A DNA stretch of 32,091 nt from an uncultured Mediterraneibacter sp. (GTDB taxonomy: Bacteria > Bacillota > Clostridia > Lachnospirales > Lachnospiraceae). The notes below the pieces were generated by a model. The model saw nothing but the letters and a program-made list of their open reading frames with translations. It ran no database searches and was not told where the DNA came from. Below are positions 24,117-30,803 of this stretch, one piece after another. A program made the translations under genes and the position numbers. Numbering within the stretch: position 1 is the first letter of the stretch; each line of letters starts with the position of its first letter. The stretch is from NCBI GenBank assembly GCA_944383695.1, contig CALWQP010000035.1, forward strand, positions 1 through 32,091, written 5' to 3'.

Positions 24117-25292
24117 ATGAGTGTAAGTATAGACGTGGCATGGAAAAGTCTGAATAAGCACCATGAAGAGCTCTGCGGGGACAAGGTGGAGATCATCAAG
24201 ACAGAAGACTCTGACATCATGATCCTTGCCGATGGCATGGGGAGCGGCGTCAAGGCAAATATTCTGGCAACGCTCACGTCCAAGATACTGGGGACCATGC
24301 TCTATGAAGGCGCGACGATCGAGTCCTGCGTGGAGACCATCGCAAAAACACTGCCCATCTGCAAGGTAAGAAAAGTTGCGTACGCCACATTTTCCATTCT
24401 CCAGATTTTCCACAGCGGAGAGGCATACCTGGCGGAGTTCGACAACCCCTCCTGTGTCTTTATTCGCGACGGAAGGATTGTCAACTATCCTTATGAAACG
24501 CGGGAGATTGAGGGGAAGAAGATTCATGAATACCGGTTTCAGGTGAAGAAGAACGACTGCTTTGTGCTGATGAGCGACGGAGTGATCTATGCAGGCGCCG
24601 GCTCCATACTGAACCTTCAGGGATGGACCTGGGAGGCAATGGCGGAATACACCTTGAAATGCACAAAAAAGACGATGTCCGCCTCCCGCCTCGCCGTCAT
24701 GTTAAGCCAGGCATGTGATGAACTGTACGAAGAAAAACCCGGGGATGACACCACGGTCGCAGTGGCAAGGGTGATCGACCGCAGGGTTGTCAATATTTTT
24801 ACGGGCCCGCCGAAGTCAAAGGAAGACGATGAGCGTATGGTCCATGAGTTCATGCACACGGAGGGAAAGAAAGTGGTGGCAGGCGGCACAAGCGCCAATA
24901 TTGCAGCACGAGTCCTGGGACGTGAGATCGTGACAAAGGTGGACAGCCGGAACCCGGACGTGCCGCCAACGGCGACGCTGGAGGGCGTTGACCTTGTAAC
25001 AGAGGGCGTGCTGACACTGGGGAAATGCCTGAAAATTCTGAAAAAATATGTGAATGATGAATTTGACGCTGAATTCTTTGATGAGCTGGATTCTGACAAC
25101 GGCGCTTCCCGCCTGGCAAAAATGCTGATCGAAGAATGCACGGAGCTGAATCTCTTTGTGGGCACGGCAGTGAATCAGGCACATCTGGAGTCCAAACTGA
25201 ACTTTGATCTGAGTATGAGGCAGAATCTGGTAGAACAGCTGATCGCCGCAGCGGAAAAAATGGGCCGGAACGTAACGGTGAAATACTATTAA
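24117..25292 (+). CDS. SpoIIE-type PP2C protein phosphatase
   Basis: 391 residues. Residues 1-220 form a PP2C-like phosphatase domain with metal-binding Asp39 in LADGMGSG, Asp154 in MSDGV and Asp210/Asp211 in GDDTTVAV. The remaining 170 residues are an extension without a motif I recognise. It would dephosphorylate Ser/Thr on a partner protein; the target is unknown. Its position right after the sensory hydrogenase, a pairing found in group C hydrogenase operons, suggests it passes on the sensor's signal. I prefer ATG 24117, 7 bases after GGAGG; the ATG at 24111 overlaps the hydS stop and is too close to that site. Confidence 0.85.
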   Translation: MSVSIDVAWKSLNKHHEELCGDKVEIIKTEDSDIMILADGMGSGVKANILATLTSKILGTMLYEGATIESCVETIAKTLPICKVRKVAYATFSILQIFHSGEAYLAEFDNPSCVFIRDGRIVNYPYETREIEGKKIHEYRFQVKKNDCFVLMSDGVIYAGAGSILNLQGWTWEAMAEYTLKCTKKTMSASRLAVMLSQACDELYEEKPGDDTTVAVARVIDRRVVNIFTGPPKSKEDDERMVHEFMHTEGKKVVAGGTSANIAARVLGREIVTKVDSRNPDVPPTATLEGVDLVTEGVLTLGKCLKILKKYVNDEFDAEFFDELDSDNGASRLAKMLIEECTELNLFVGTAVNQAHLESKLNFDLSMRQNLVEQLIAAAEKMGRNVTVKYY

Positions 25293-25319
25293 AAAGTCCG
25301 GATTCGTCCGTCAAAACTG

Positions 25320-25365
25320 GAATCTCCGCTCCCGGGCAGATGAATGCTGCCGGGCGCGGGGATTC
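25320..25365. other. Long GC-rich hairpin after the phosphatase gene
   Basis: GAATCTCCGC pairs with GCGGGGATTC, continuing inward through CCCGG/CCGGG and GCAG/CTGC around ATGAATG. No T-run follows. It could be an mRNA 3' end stabiliser or weak terminator. A second hairpin, TCCCGGA/TCCGGGA, lies at 25407-25424. Confidence 0.5.
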
Positions 25366-25480
25366 TAATGAGAAAAGGATGTTCCTTCTTCGCGGTCTGC
25401 CACAGCTCCCGGAAGCCTCCGGGAAACACCGATCCTCATATATAAAAAAGCAAGCGCAGGGTAGCATCAGGGCCGTATGA

Positions 25481-25510
25481 TATAAAATGTCTGTATTGTA
25501 TAAAATGTCT
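25481..25510. repeat. Two 12-bp direct repeats upstream of tRNA-Glu
   Basis: TATAAAATGTCT occurs at 25481-25492 and 25499-25510, period 18, ending at the tRNA promoter -35. No function is evident. Confidence 0.6.
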
Positions 25511-25538
25511 TGCAAAATGGGGAACTGTATGATATTAT
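25510..25538 (+). promoter_or_regulatory. Promoter of tRNA-Glu
   Basis: -35 TTGCAA (25510-25515), 17-base spacer, -10 TATTAT (25533-25538), about 43 bases before the tRNA gene. Confidence 0.65.
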
Positions 25539-25581
25539 ATAAGTCGCTGTTGAGGAAAGTCTGCAGCTCATATTCCATTAA

Positions 25582-25653
25582 GGCCCCGTGGTCAAGCGGT
25601 TAAGACATCGCCCTTTCACGGCGGTAACACGGGTTCGATTCCCGTCGGGGTCA
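25582..25653 (+). tRNA. tRNA-Glu(TTC), integration site
   Basis: 72 bases, acceptor GGCCCCG/CGGGGTC (one G-T pair), T-loop TTCGATT, anticodon stem TCGCC/GGCGG (one T-G pair) with loop CTTTCAC giving anticodon TTC. Discriminator base A at 25653; CCA is not encoded. The integrase gene lies just downstream, so its 3' half probably contains attL of the prophage. Confidence 0.95.
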
Positions 25654-25660
25654 TTCAACT
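25631..25660. mobile_element. Probable attL in the tRNA-Glu 3' end
   Basis: The tRNA 3' end followed by a tyrosine integrase gene pointing towards it is the classical arrangement of a phage attL. The second copy is outside the window, so the core boundaries cannot be set. Confidence 0.4.
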
Positions 25661-25706
25661 AAATTCCGGGAGTGCTTGTTTTTCAAGGCTTGTCGGGATT
25701 TTTTAT
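25661..25706 (+). terminator. Terminator after tRNA-Glu
   Basis: An imperfect hairpin (AATTCCG paired with CGGGATT, inner stem CTTG/CAAG) around a T-rich loop, followed by a six-T run (25699-25704). Confidence 0.6.
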
Positions 25707-25743
25707 TATCTGAATTCCAAAAATGGGGCAGATAAGGGGCATA

Positions 25744-26850
25744 CTATATAATTTTCAGCCCTTTAAGCTGGTCATTTTCTTTTTCCTTCAGCCTTTCCGT
25801 TATGTGCAGATAGATGCTTTTTGTAATCTCGCTGTCAGAGTGTCCGATCCTGCGGGAGATTGTATCGATGTTGATCCCATTCTCAGCCAGAAGGCTTACA
25901 TGAGTATGCCTGAGTGCGTGTGGCGTGATCTTCTTGCCGATGACTCGCAGAGCGTTCTCTTGTAAATACTTATTGTATGCATAATAGCTGACATGGCTTC
26001 CGTCTTTCCGGCACATATACAAATTCGTACTATGCCCATTCATAACTTTCTGCTTCATCATGAGCAGTTTCAGCTCCTTCGCAGCAGCAATTAGCTCGTC
26101 CTGCATGTACACATCCCTACATGAATCATATGTTTTCGCCTCTGTCTCAATCTTGCTATTTGGGTCATACGTCATTGATACATGTATCATCCGCTCATCC
26201 AGATCCACGTCCGACTTCTTCAGCGCGGCAAACTCCCCAAACCTCAACCCGGACAGGACAAGAAACTTTGTGACTGCCTTCCATATTGGGTGCTGCATGT
26301 CATCAAGAAGATCAGACAGCTCAGAAGCTTCAAGATACTTGTCCTCGATTTTTTCCCGGTGTGGCGGCGCTTTGAAACGCTCAATCTTATCCAGATAAGA
26401 TACATCCCCAGTCAGGTCATGCCGGAAGCCCCAGCGGAGCATGCCCTTGAAGCGCTTGAGAATTTCATTCTTTACGTCTGGTTTTTCATCAAGGGCAATC
26501 AGCCTTGTGCGGATATAATTTGCGTTCAGTGCGCTTACAAGGGTGTTTTTCCCAAATATACGGAGTGCTTTCTGCGCCATAAAGCGATTACGGCGAGAGG
26601 TAGCCTCTTTTTTTGTCATCTTCTGCTCTGCGATATATTGCTCTGCCAGCTTCTCTAAGGTGATGTCGGCAACAGGCTCATTGTCGCCCACAGCAGATTG
26701 TATCTTCGCATCAAGCGCCCTCTGAGCAACTTTTCTGGTTTGTGCGGTATCTTTGTCCATCACAACTGATGTTCGCCTTATTTGACCTGTCAGGGGGTCT
26801 CTGTACCGTTCCACAAATTTGTATCCGGTTTTTACTTTTTCAGCCCACAT
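25744..26850 (-). CDS. int: Tyrosine recombinase, phage integrase
   Basis: 368 residues. N-terminal AP2-like arm-binding part (GYKFVERYRDPLTG), a core-binding SAM-like domain (about 60-160), then the catalytic domain with Arg203 (SGLRFGE), His311 and Arg314 (HALRH), His337 (GHSD) and nucleophile Tyr347. It would integrate and, with a directionality factor, excise the element at tRNA-Glu. ATG 26850 has AAGGAG 8 bases upstream; the frame runs back to 26940 without a ribosome site. A terminator lies in its leader region. Confidence 0.95.
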   Translation of the reverse strand: MWAEKVKTGYKFVERYRDPLTGQIRRTSVVMDKDTAQTRKVAQRALDAKIQSAVGDNEPVADITLEKLAEQYIAEQKMTKKEATSRRNRFMAQKALRIFGKNTLVSALNANYIRTRLIALDEKPDVKNEILKRFKGMLRWGFRHDLTGDVSYLDKIERFKAPPHREKIEDKYLEASELSDLLDDMQHPIWKAVTKFLVLSGLRFGEFAALKKSDVDLDERMIHVSMTYDPNSKIETEAKTYDSCRDVYMQDELIAAAKELKLLMMKQKVMNGHSTNLYMCRKDGSHVSYYAYNKYLQENALRVIGKKITPHALRHTHVSLLAENGINIDTISRRIGHSDSEITKSIYLHITERLKEKENDQLKGLKII

Positions 26851-26879
26851 ACTATCATCTCCTTTTTCTAATTTTGTGT

Positions 26880-26911
26880 AAAAAAAGACAGATGGTCTCT
26901 TGCCACCTGTC
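26880..26911 (-). terminator. Minus-strand terminator in the int leader
   Basis: A 9-bp stem (GACAGGTGG/CCATCTGTC, one G-T pair) with a 7-base loop, then seven T. It would stop transcripts coming from the zinc-ribbon gene before int, or attenuate int itself. Confidence 0.8.
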
Positions 26912-26945
26912 ACCGAAGATGATACAATATTTTTGGTCAAGCTGT

Positions 26946-26968
26946 AACATCTCCGGAGGTGTTATAGT
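26946..26968 (+). promoter_or_regulatory. Palindromic operator with extended -10 promoter
   Basis: An 18-bp palindrome (AACATCTCCGGAGGTGTT, one G-T pair) ends in TGT-TATAGT, an extended -10 box (TGn before 26963-26968). Predicted start is near 26975, on the + strand. Confidence 0.4.
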
Positions 26969-26974
26969 AAAATC

Positions 26975-27048
26975 TCCCGACTGTATGTCTGCTGTGCGGA
27001 CAGGGAGTATATTTCCGCTCTGGTGTTGGCGCACCGGGGCGGTTTTTT
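26975..27048 (+). ncRNA. Candidate small structured RNA of about 74 nt
   Basis: After the extended -10 promoter the transcript would fold as CTCCC/GGGAG around a 7-bp hairpin (TGTCTGC/GCGGACA), then end in an 11-bp terminator. It has no good reading frame and lies between int and the zinc-ribbon gene. It would be complementary to the 3' untranslated part of the zinc-ribbon gene mRNA. No known family is recognised. Confidence 0.4.
27015..27048 (+). terminator. Plus-strand terminator between two minus-strand genes
   Basis: An 11-bp stem (arms 27015-27025 and 27032-27042, two T-G pairs) with a 6-base loop and six T. Its T-run lies on the + side only, although the genes on either side run minus. 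This implies a + strand transcript here. Confidence 0.7.
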
Positions 27049-27053
27049 CTGAT

Positions 27054-27962
27054 TTAATTTAAGTCAATATATTCTGCGTATACAAGGGGAACGGTAATGC
27101 TTGCCCCCATAGTGGACTCATATGTACGCAGCCCTCCTGACATTCCGTAGAATGTTACAATGTCATCCTCGAGAAAACGGCTTTGTCCATCAGAAAACCT
27201 ATAATATACAAGCACTGTATCGTCCCACAATCCATAATCTCCTTGTGTAACGTTTATTCTATATGTTGCGGTAGTTCCGTCTTCAATAACTTGTATTATT
27301 TCTCCCGTATATTTTACGCACTGCCCTATATAAGAGTCGGGATTTCTGGCAAGCTCGTCATAAGCAATGTCCTGGCAAGATGCCTTATATGTCTCAGGAG
27401 AGACAGACGTACATGTTACCGTAAGATCACAAGTAAGTCCTCTGTATTCAATAGTCACTGTGCTGTTTTGTTCAGCTGTTAATGTTGCTGGAGTGGCTAT
27501 TGTGAATCCGTTTACAGTTGCAGTGCTTCCGTCGTTATAAGTTGCCGTAACTTTGATATCCGAATTTGAAGCATCGAGAACAATACCGGCAGATGTATCG
27601 CCTTCATAAGAGGCTGTAATACTCTTTATTTCTTTATAAGTTTTTTCTTGATCTTTGTTTACATTTTCGCCTACATCATTTGTCGATGAAGTTGAATTAG
27701 AATTATTTCCACCACCAAATATTGCGATTAATACAACGATTAATATTACTATTGCCAATATAATAAATTTTGTAGATGTCTTCCGTTTTTCTTTCACGGG
27801 TTCTTCGTGATTTGCATAGTCTGATGATGGCGTGATACTTCCGTTATTATGTGGTAGCTCATCTGCATTCTGTGAAATGTGCTGATCGAGATCAGCAGAA
27901 TTAAAACCGCAGTTTGGACAGAACTTGCTTTCGAATTCTGTACCACAATTTGGACATTTCAT
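27054..27962 (-). CDS. Membrane-anchored zinc-ribbon protein with Ig-like domain
   Basis: 302 residues, no assigned function. An N-terminal zinc ribbon (Cys3, 6, 15, 18) is followed by a Lys/Arg-rich segment and one membrane helix (about 64-82). This implies a cytosolic N-terminus and external C-terminus. A Ser/Asn-rich linker leads to a domain resembling a bacterial Ig-like fold (about 110-185), then a C-terminal domain (about 200-302) with OB-fold-like spacing (YIGQCVKYTGEI, then DDTVLVYYR). It follows repressor and peptidase genes in the same direction, so it should be expressed in the lysogen. A lysogenic-conversion or superinfection role is possible but not shown. ATG 27962 has AGAGGAAA upstream. 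Confidence 0.75.
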   Translation of the reverse strand: MKCPNCGTEFESKFCPNCGFNSADLDQHISQNADELPHNNGSITPSSDYANHEEPVKEKRKTSTKFIILAIVILIVVLIAIFGGGNNSNSTSSTNDVGENVNKDQEKTYKEIKSITASYEGDTSAGIVLDASNSDIKVTATYNDGSTATVNGFTIATPATLTAEQNSTVTIEYRGLTCDLTVTCTSVSPETYKASCQDIAYDELARNPDSYIGQCVKYTGEIIQVIEDGTTATYRINVTQGDYGLWDDTVLVYYRFSDGQSRFLEDDIVTFYGMSGGLRTYESTMGASITVPLVYAEYIDLN

Positions 27963-28029
27963 AACTTTTTCCTCTCTTTCCTTTGTGCAAACTTTCCCGA
28001 GAAACACCATTATATAATCGCCGAAGCGG

Positions 28030-28485
28030 TTATACCTTTTCCATGACCGCCAAATTCGGGATGAAACAGATCATATAGTTATCTACTTCCACATATTCTC
28101 CGTATTTGTCCCGATAGCAGTCTATGCATTCCTGCAAATATTCTTCTGTTACATCCAGCAACTCCGCAATTTCATGCCTGCTCTGGCACCCGGCACGGAA
28201 TGCATTAATGATGCCGGTCAGCCCGATCAGCTTGTTATAGCCCCACAGACGAGCTTGTCGCTCCTGCTTGCGGTTGCGGACATCATTCATATCAAGGATA
28301 TTTCCGACTGATGTGTGATGGTGTCCGAGCTCTTCTGCGAGGACGCAGGTCTTCTGAACTGTGTCCATATCTTCTCGCAGATAGATATTATTGCCTTTTA
28401 TGCGTCCGTCATAAGTACGGAAAGGACGCTCTTTTATTTTGAGTCCCTCAGTATTGGCATCATTCAATAAAACATCATATTTCAT
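28030..28485 (-). CDS. ImmA/IrrE-type metallopeptidase
   Basis: 151 residues. The zinc-peptidase motif is AEELGHHH (about 50-57), in which the first His of HExxH is Glu51, a variant frequent in phage members. Such proteins cleave or regulate XRE repressors and so control induction. The C-terminal half has a helical region (ITEEYLQECIDCYRDKYG-like) often seen after this domain. GGAGGTG lies 7 bases before ATG 28485. It is 52 bases downstream of the repressor gene. Confidence 0.85.
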   Translation of the reverse strand: MKYDVLLNDANTEGLKIKERPFRTYDGRIKGNNIYLREDMDTVQKTCVLAEELGHHHTSVGNILDMNDVRNRKQERQARLWGYNKLIGLTGIINAFRAGCQSRHEIAELLDVTEEYLQECIDCYRDKYGEYVEVDNYMICFIPNLAVMEKV

Positions 28486-28537
28486 TGTCAACACCTCCGG
28501 TCTGATTGTAACATATAAAACGTCCAATAAAACGGAC

Positions 28538-28993
28538 TCAATCTAACATATCCTCATCCTCTTGACGCTCTTCGTCTGTGAACTCGCCTTTTGAGTGGTG
28601 GGCGGCGTTGACTTCCAAATGGGATGGCATCTCAACAATATTATCTGGTGCTTGTTCTGACAGAGCTTTTGAGCGTTCATATTCCTTTTCAAGAGTGAAA
28701 TCCACCATCTCTCTGCCGTGATCGTCAAGGATGCGGTATTTTTTTACGATTTCATATTCATCGACAGATACGCTGTTTTCCATAGTAGGCATGTCAAATG
28801 CATCCTGAAATAGATAATTTGCATCACAATTTAATACATCCATTATTTTGAATAGTATAGGTTCTTTTGGTGAGCTTACTTCATTTTCATAATTAGAAAT
28901 AGCTCCCACTGTTACTCCTAACAAATTCGCCAGTTCATTTCTTGAAAGACCTTTATTCTCGCGTAACTCTTTTATTCTACTTCCAACACTCAT
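28538..28993 (-). CDS. XRE family repressor (CI-like)
   Basis: 151 residues. An N-terminal helix-turn-helix (about 6-61: RIKELRENKGLSRNELANLL, then GAISNYENEVS) is followed by an acidic C-terminal part without peptidase motif, so cleavage would depend on the neighbouring ImmA-like protein. It is the likely repressor of the divergent early promoter. I choose ATG 28993, preceded by GGTGA; an ATG six codons earlier (29011) is the alternative, with AAGGA 4 bases away. Confidence 0.88.
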   Translation of the reverse strand: MSVGSRIKELRENKGLSRNELANLLGVTVGAISNYENEVSSPKEPILFKIMDVLNCDANYLFQDAFDMPTMENSVSVDEYEIVKKYRILDDHGREMVDFTLEKEYERSKALSEQAPDNIVEMPSHLEVNAAHHSKGEFTDEERQEDEDMLD

Positions 28994-29026
28994 TATCTCA
29001 CCAACTTTCATATTCCTTATATAAGC

Positions 29027-29055
29027 ATTGTATTTCAGTTTTCTTGTTGTGTCAA
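29027..29055 (-). promoter_or_regulatory. Repressor-operon promoter
   Basis: Minus-strand -35 TTGACA (29050-29055), 17-base spacer, -10 TACAAT (29027-29032). The spacer (29033-29049) contains an operator-like half site, ACAAGAAA. Confidence 0.8.
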
Positions 29056-29139
29056 TATAAATAAACAAGAAAATTGTTAAAATGGTATTGACAAAACAAG
29101 AAACTTGTCATATACTCACAAATGACAAGAAACTTATCA
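29033..29139. promoter_or_regulatory. Four operator sites of the lysis-lysogeny switch
   Basis: 17-bp sites share ACAAGAAA with a pseudo-palindromic partner. Site 1 is 29094-29110 (ACAAGAAACTTGT core), site 2 is 29123-29139 (TGACAAGAAACTTATCA), site 3 is 29063-29079 (ACAAGAAAATTGT core). A weaker fourth lies in inverted orientation at 29033-29049. Centres of sites 3, 1 and 2 are 31 and 29 bp apart, about three helical turns. Confidence 0.75.
29088..29116 (+). promoter_or_regulatory. Early (Cro-like gene) promoter
   Basis: -35 TTGACA (29088-29093), exactly 17 bases, -10 TATACT (29111-29116). Operator site 1 fills the spacer, so repressor binding would exclude polymerase. Confidence 0.85.
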
Positions 29140-29159
29140 TAACGAAAGGAGGAAACAAG

Positions 29160-29426
29160 TTGCTTGATATTCAGACATCAAATAGTGTCGTGGCGAATCG
29201 GGTTCGAGAAATTATAAAAGAGAAAGGACTCAAACAAACGGCACTGGCGGAAAAATCTGGATTTACAATTCAGGAGTTCAGCGACATGTTGAATGGTAGA
29301 CGGCTGATGAGAGCGGTAGATATAGCATCTATTATAAATGCGTTAAAAGATGTAGGAGTAGATGCGAACTATTTGTTTATGGTCAATCCTAATGAGATTT
29401 ATTCAGCCGGACAAAAAGGAGAGTGA
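29160..29426 (+). CDS. Cro-like XRE helix-turn-helix protein
   Basis: 88 residues, starting with TTG 29160, which has AAGGAGG exactly 7 bases upstream. The longer ATG frame from 29082 would begin inside the promoter -35 and cannot be transcribed from it. The helix-turn-helix (VREIIKEKGLKQTALAEKSGF, then FSDMLNGRRLM) covers most of the protein. It probably represses the repressor promoter from the shared operators. Confidence 0.85.
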   Translation: MLDIQTSNSVVANRVREIIKEKGLKQTALAEKSGFTIQEFSDMLNGRRLMRAVDIASIINALKDVGVDANYLFMVNPNEIYSAGQKGE

Positions 29427-29472
29427 TAAAAGGCTATTCCATCCGCAAAATAGAATAGCCCCTTACTAATTA
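29427..29472. terminator. Bidirectional terminator of converging genes
   Basis: An 8-bp perfect stem GGCTATTC/GAATAGCC (29432-29439, 29453-29460). The minus strand has a TTTT run after it, and the plus strand a T-rich tail. It separates the Cro-like gene and the small basic peptide gene. Confidence 0.65.
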
Positions 29473-29598
29473 TTTTACCCGAATTGTTTTAGAAGTAGTA
29501 CGGGTTCTGTGTCCGTTGCTAACGGATGTGCGAACATGAATGCTCTTGCCATTGCTTGAGGGTCTGGCTGTGGAGCGAATCGTAATTCTTCTTGCCAT
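29470..29598 (-). CDS. Small highly basic peptide, 42 residues
   Basis: A 42-residue frame beginning MARRITIRSTAR and ending TIRVK is very rich in Arg, Lys, Ser and Thr and has no acidic residue. The ATG at 29598 has AGGCGGTGA 8 bases upstream, a good site. It has a promoter of its own and ends at a shared terminator. A longer open frame on the same strand (29475-29714) overlaps it but has no ribosome site. A nucleic-acid-binding or antimicrobial-like role is only a guess from composition. Confidence 0.55.
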   Translation of the reverse strand: MARRITIRSTARPSSNGKSIHVRTSVSNGHRTRTTSKTIRVK

Positions 29599-29625
29599 GT
29601 ATTTTCACCGCCTTTCTTTAGATGA

Positions 29626-29672
29626 AACGTACGTTCTATTAATAGACTACTATAAAAATAATGGCAAGTCAA
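29626..29672 (-). promoter_or_regulatory. Promoter with two abutting palindromes
   Basis: Minus-strand -35 TTGACT (29667-29672), 17 bases, -10 TAGTCT (29644-29649). The -10 overlaps a 12-bp palindrome TCTATTAATAGA (29635-29646), which abuts another, AACGTACGTT (29626-29635). These could be operators for a regulator controlling the small basic peptide. Confidence 0.45.
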
Positions 29673-29706
29673 GAATAAAATACTAGATAATGTACAAAAC
29701 ATATGT

Positions 29707-29748
29707 TTATCCACAAAATATTGTGCGATATGTGGAAAGTGTGGATAA
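29707..29748. promoter_or_regulatory. Two inverted consensus DnaA boxes
   Basis: TTATCCACA (29707-29715) and its exact complement TGTGGATAA (29740-29748), with a near-match TGTGGAAAG between them (29731). They could bind host DnaA as part of an origin or as regulation. As a 9-bp inverted repeat they might also form a hairpin. Confidence 0.5.
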
Positions 29749-29805
29749 CTTTGAACGACAAGTCACTTGATTATTTATTTCGGACAGACGAGGAGGTGGT
29801 ATAGG

Positions 29806-30003
29806 TTGTGGGTTTCCAAAAAAAGGATGGAAAAGCTTGAAAAGAGAATAACTGCCCTTGAAAAAGAACAGCTGTCAATAAATGAATATGTGGGAAAAGC
29901 TATCAAGTCAGACGAAGAACTAATCAAAATTGTAAAAGAACTCAGCGATAACATTAAGGCGTTAGAAGCCATCAATGCAAATGGAACGAAATTGTTTTCC
30001 TAA
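29806..30003 (+). CDS. Small coiled-coil protein
   Basis: 65 residues starting at TTG 29806, 9 bases after AGGAGG; the frame runs back to 29767. Heptad-like spacing of Leu, Ile and Val (MEKLEKRITALEKEQL, then ELIKIVKELSDNIKALEAI) predicts a coiled coil. No family is recognised. Its 3' end overlaps the convergent Abi-alpha gene by 42 bases. Confidence 0.6.
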   Translation: MWVSKKRMEKLEKRITALEKEQLSINEYVGKAIKSDEELIKIVKELSDNIKALEAINANGTKLFS

Positions 30004-30792
30004 TGGTGTGATAGAGATGCATTTTCTGTCAGTCCGGATATAGTCGGCAGCATGATCTTCGGAATTTAGGCGTTCAAACTCCTTGGATACCTCTGAATAT
30101 ATTTCAGATGACTCTACAAAAGAATAAGATGAACCGTCTTCTAATCCAAAATCGTTTAACTTAACAAGTCCTATTCTCATGAGGTTGTCCAAAGATACAC
30201 GGATTTGTTCTTCTGAAATAGACGATATGGCAATATCTACCACAAGGTCAAGTACAAATTTTTGCACAGGGGCGCTTCCAACTATGCGCAATCCCTTCTG
30301 CTTCATTACGATACTCAGATTCGCAGCCGGGACAGCGTCACGAGTGGAACAGACCTTGAAGACCAAAGCATCATTAGGAGAAAGCTGCTTGATGATTTCG
30401 ATGAAAGCAGGATGAACTTTATCCTTTGTATCACTGACCATAGATTTCGCAAGAAGCTTAGCGTATAAGTCACACAACTCTTTATTGCTCATACTATACG
30501 AGATAGCTTGCAAAGCTGGGACGGCAACATATGGTTCTGGGGAAACAATTTTATCAGGAGGAACTGGAGATAAATTTTTTTCTAATTCAACTCTAACTTG
30601 TTCCTTATTATATTCTCTTTTGAGAACCCAGATCTCCAAAGAGGACAGTGCTGCATTTATTGAACGAGCAAGCAGTTCAACGGTTTTTCCTATTTCAGAC
30701 GCAGCTGGATGAATCACGTCATCGTAAATCTTGTCAATTGTTTTATCTGGAAGTTCGGGGGTGTTAAGCAAATTAACCATTCCTTTCATCAT
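29962..30792 (-). CDS. Abi-alpha (DUF4393) domain protein
   Basis: 276 residues. The segment ALQAISYSMSNKELCDLYAKL followed by VHPAFIEIIKQLSPNDALVF (about 92-145) is the hallmark of the Abi-alpha/DUF4393 family, implicated in abortive infection against phage; mechanism unknown. No signal peptide or membrane helix. A TATAAT -10 box ends 11 bases before ATG 30792 and no ribosome site precedes it, so the mRNA would be nearly leaderless; the ATG at 30789 or 30780 are alternatives. On a prophage, a superinfection-exclusion role is the natural inference. Confidence 0.8.
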   Translation of the reverse strand: MMKGMVNLLNTPELPDKTIDKIYDDVIHPAASEIGKTVELLARSINAALSSLEIWVLKREYNKEQVRVELEKNLSPVPPDKIVSPEPYVAVPALQAISYSMSNKELCDLYAKLLAKSMVSDTKDKVHPAFIEIIKQLSPNDALVFKVCSTRDAVPAANLSIVMKQKGLRIVGSAPVQKFVLDLVVDIAISSISEEQIRVSLDNLMRIGLVKLNDFGLEDGSSYSFVESSEIYSEVSKEFERLNSEDHAADYIRTDRKCISITPLGKQFRSICIDGF

Positions 30793-30803
30793 TTGTTATG
30801 AAG

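Noticed and set aside
29082-29159. ATG 29082 as start of the Cro-like gene
   Set aside because: It lies upstream of the promoter's -35 box, so it is outside the transcript; TTG 29160 has the ribosome site.
29475-29714. 79-codon minus-strand frame over the small basic peptide
   Set aside because: No ribosome site at its start and its first part covers the promoter palindromes; the 42-residue frame in another phase has a good site.
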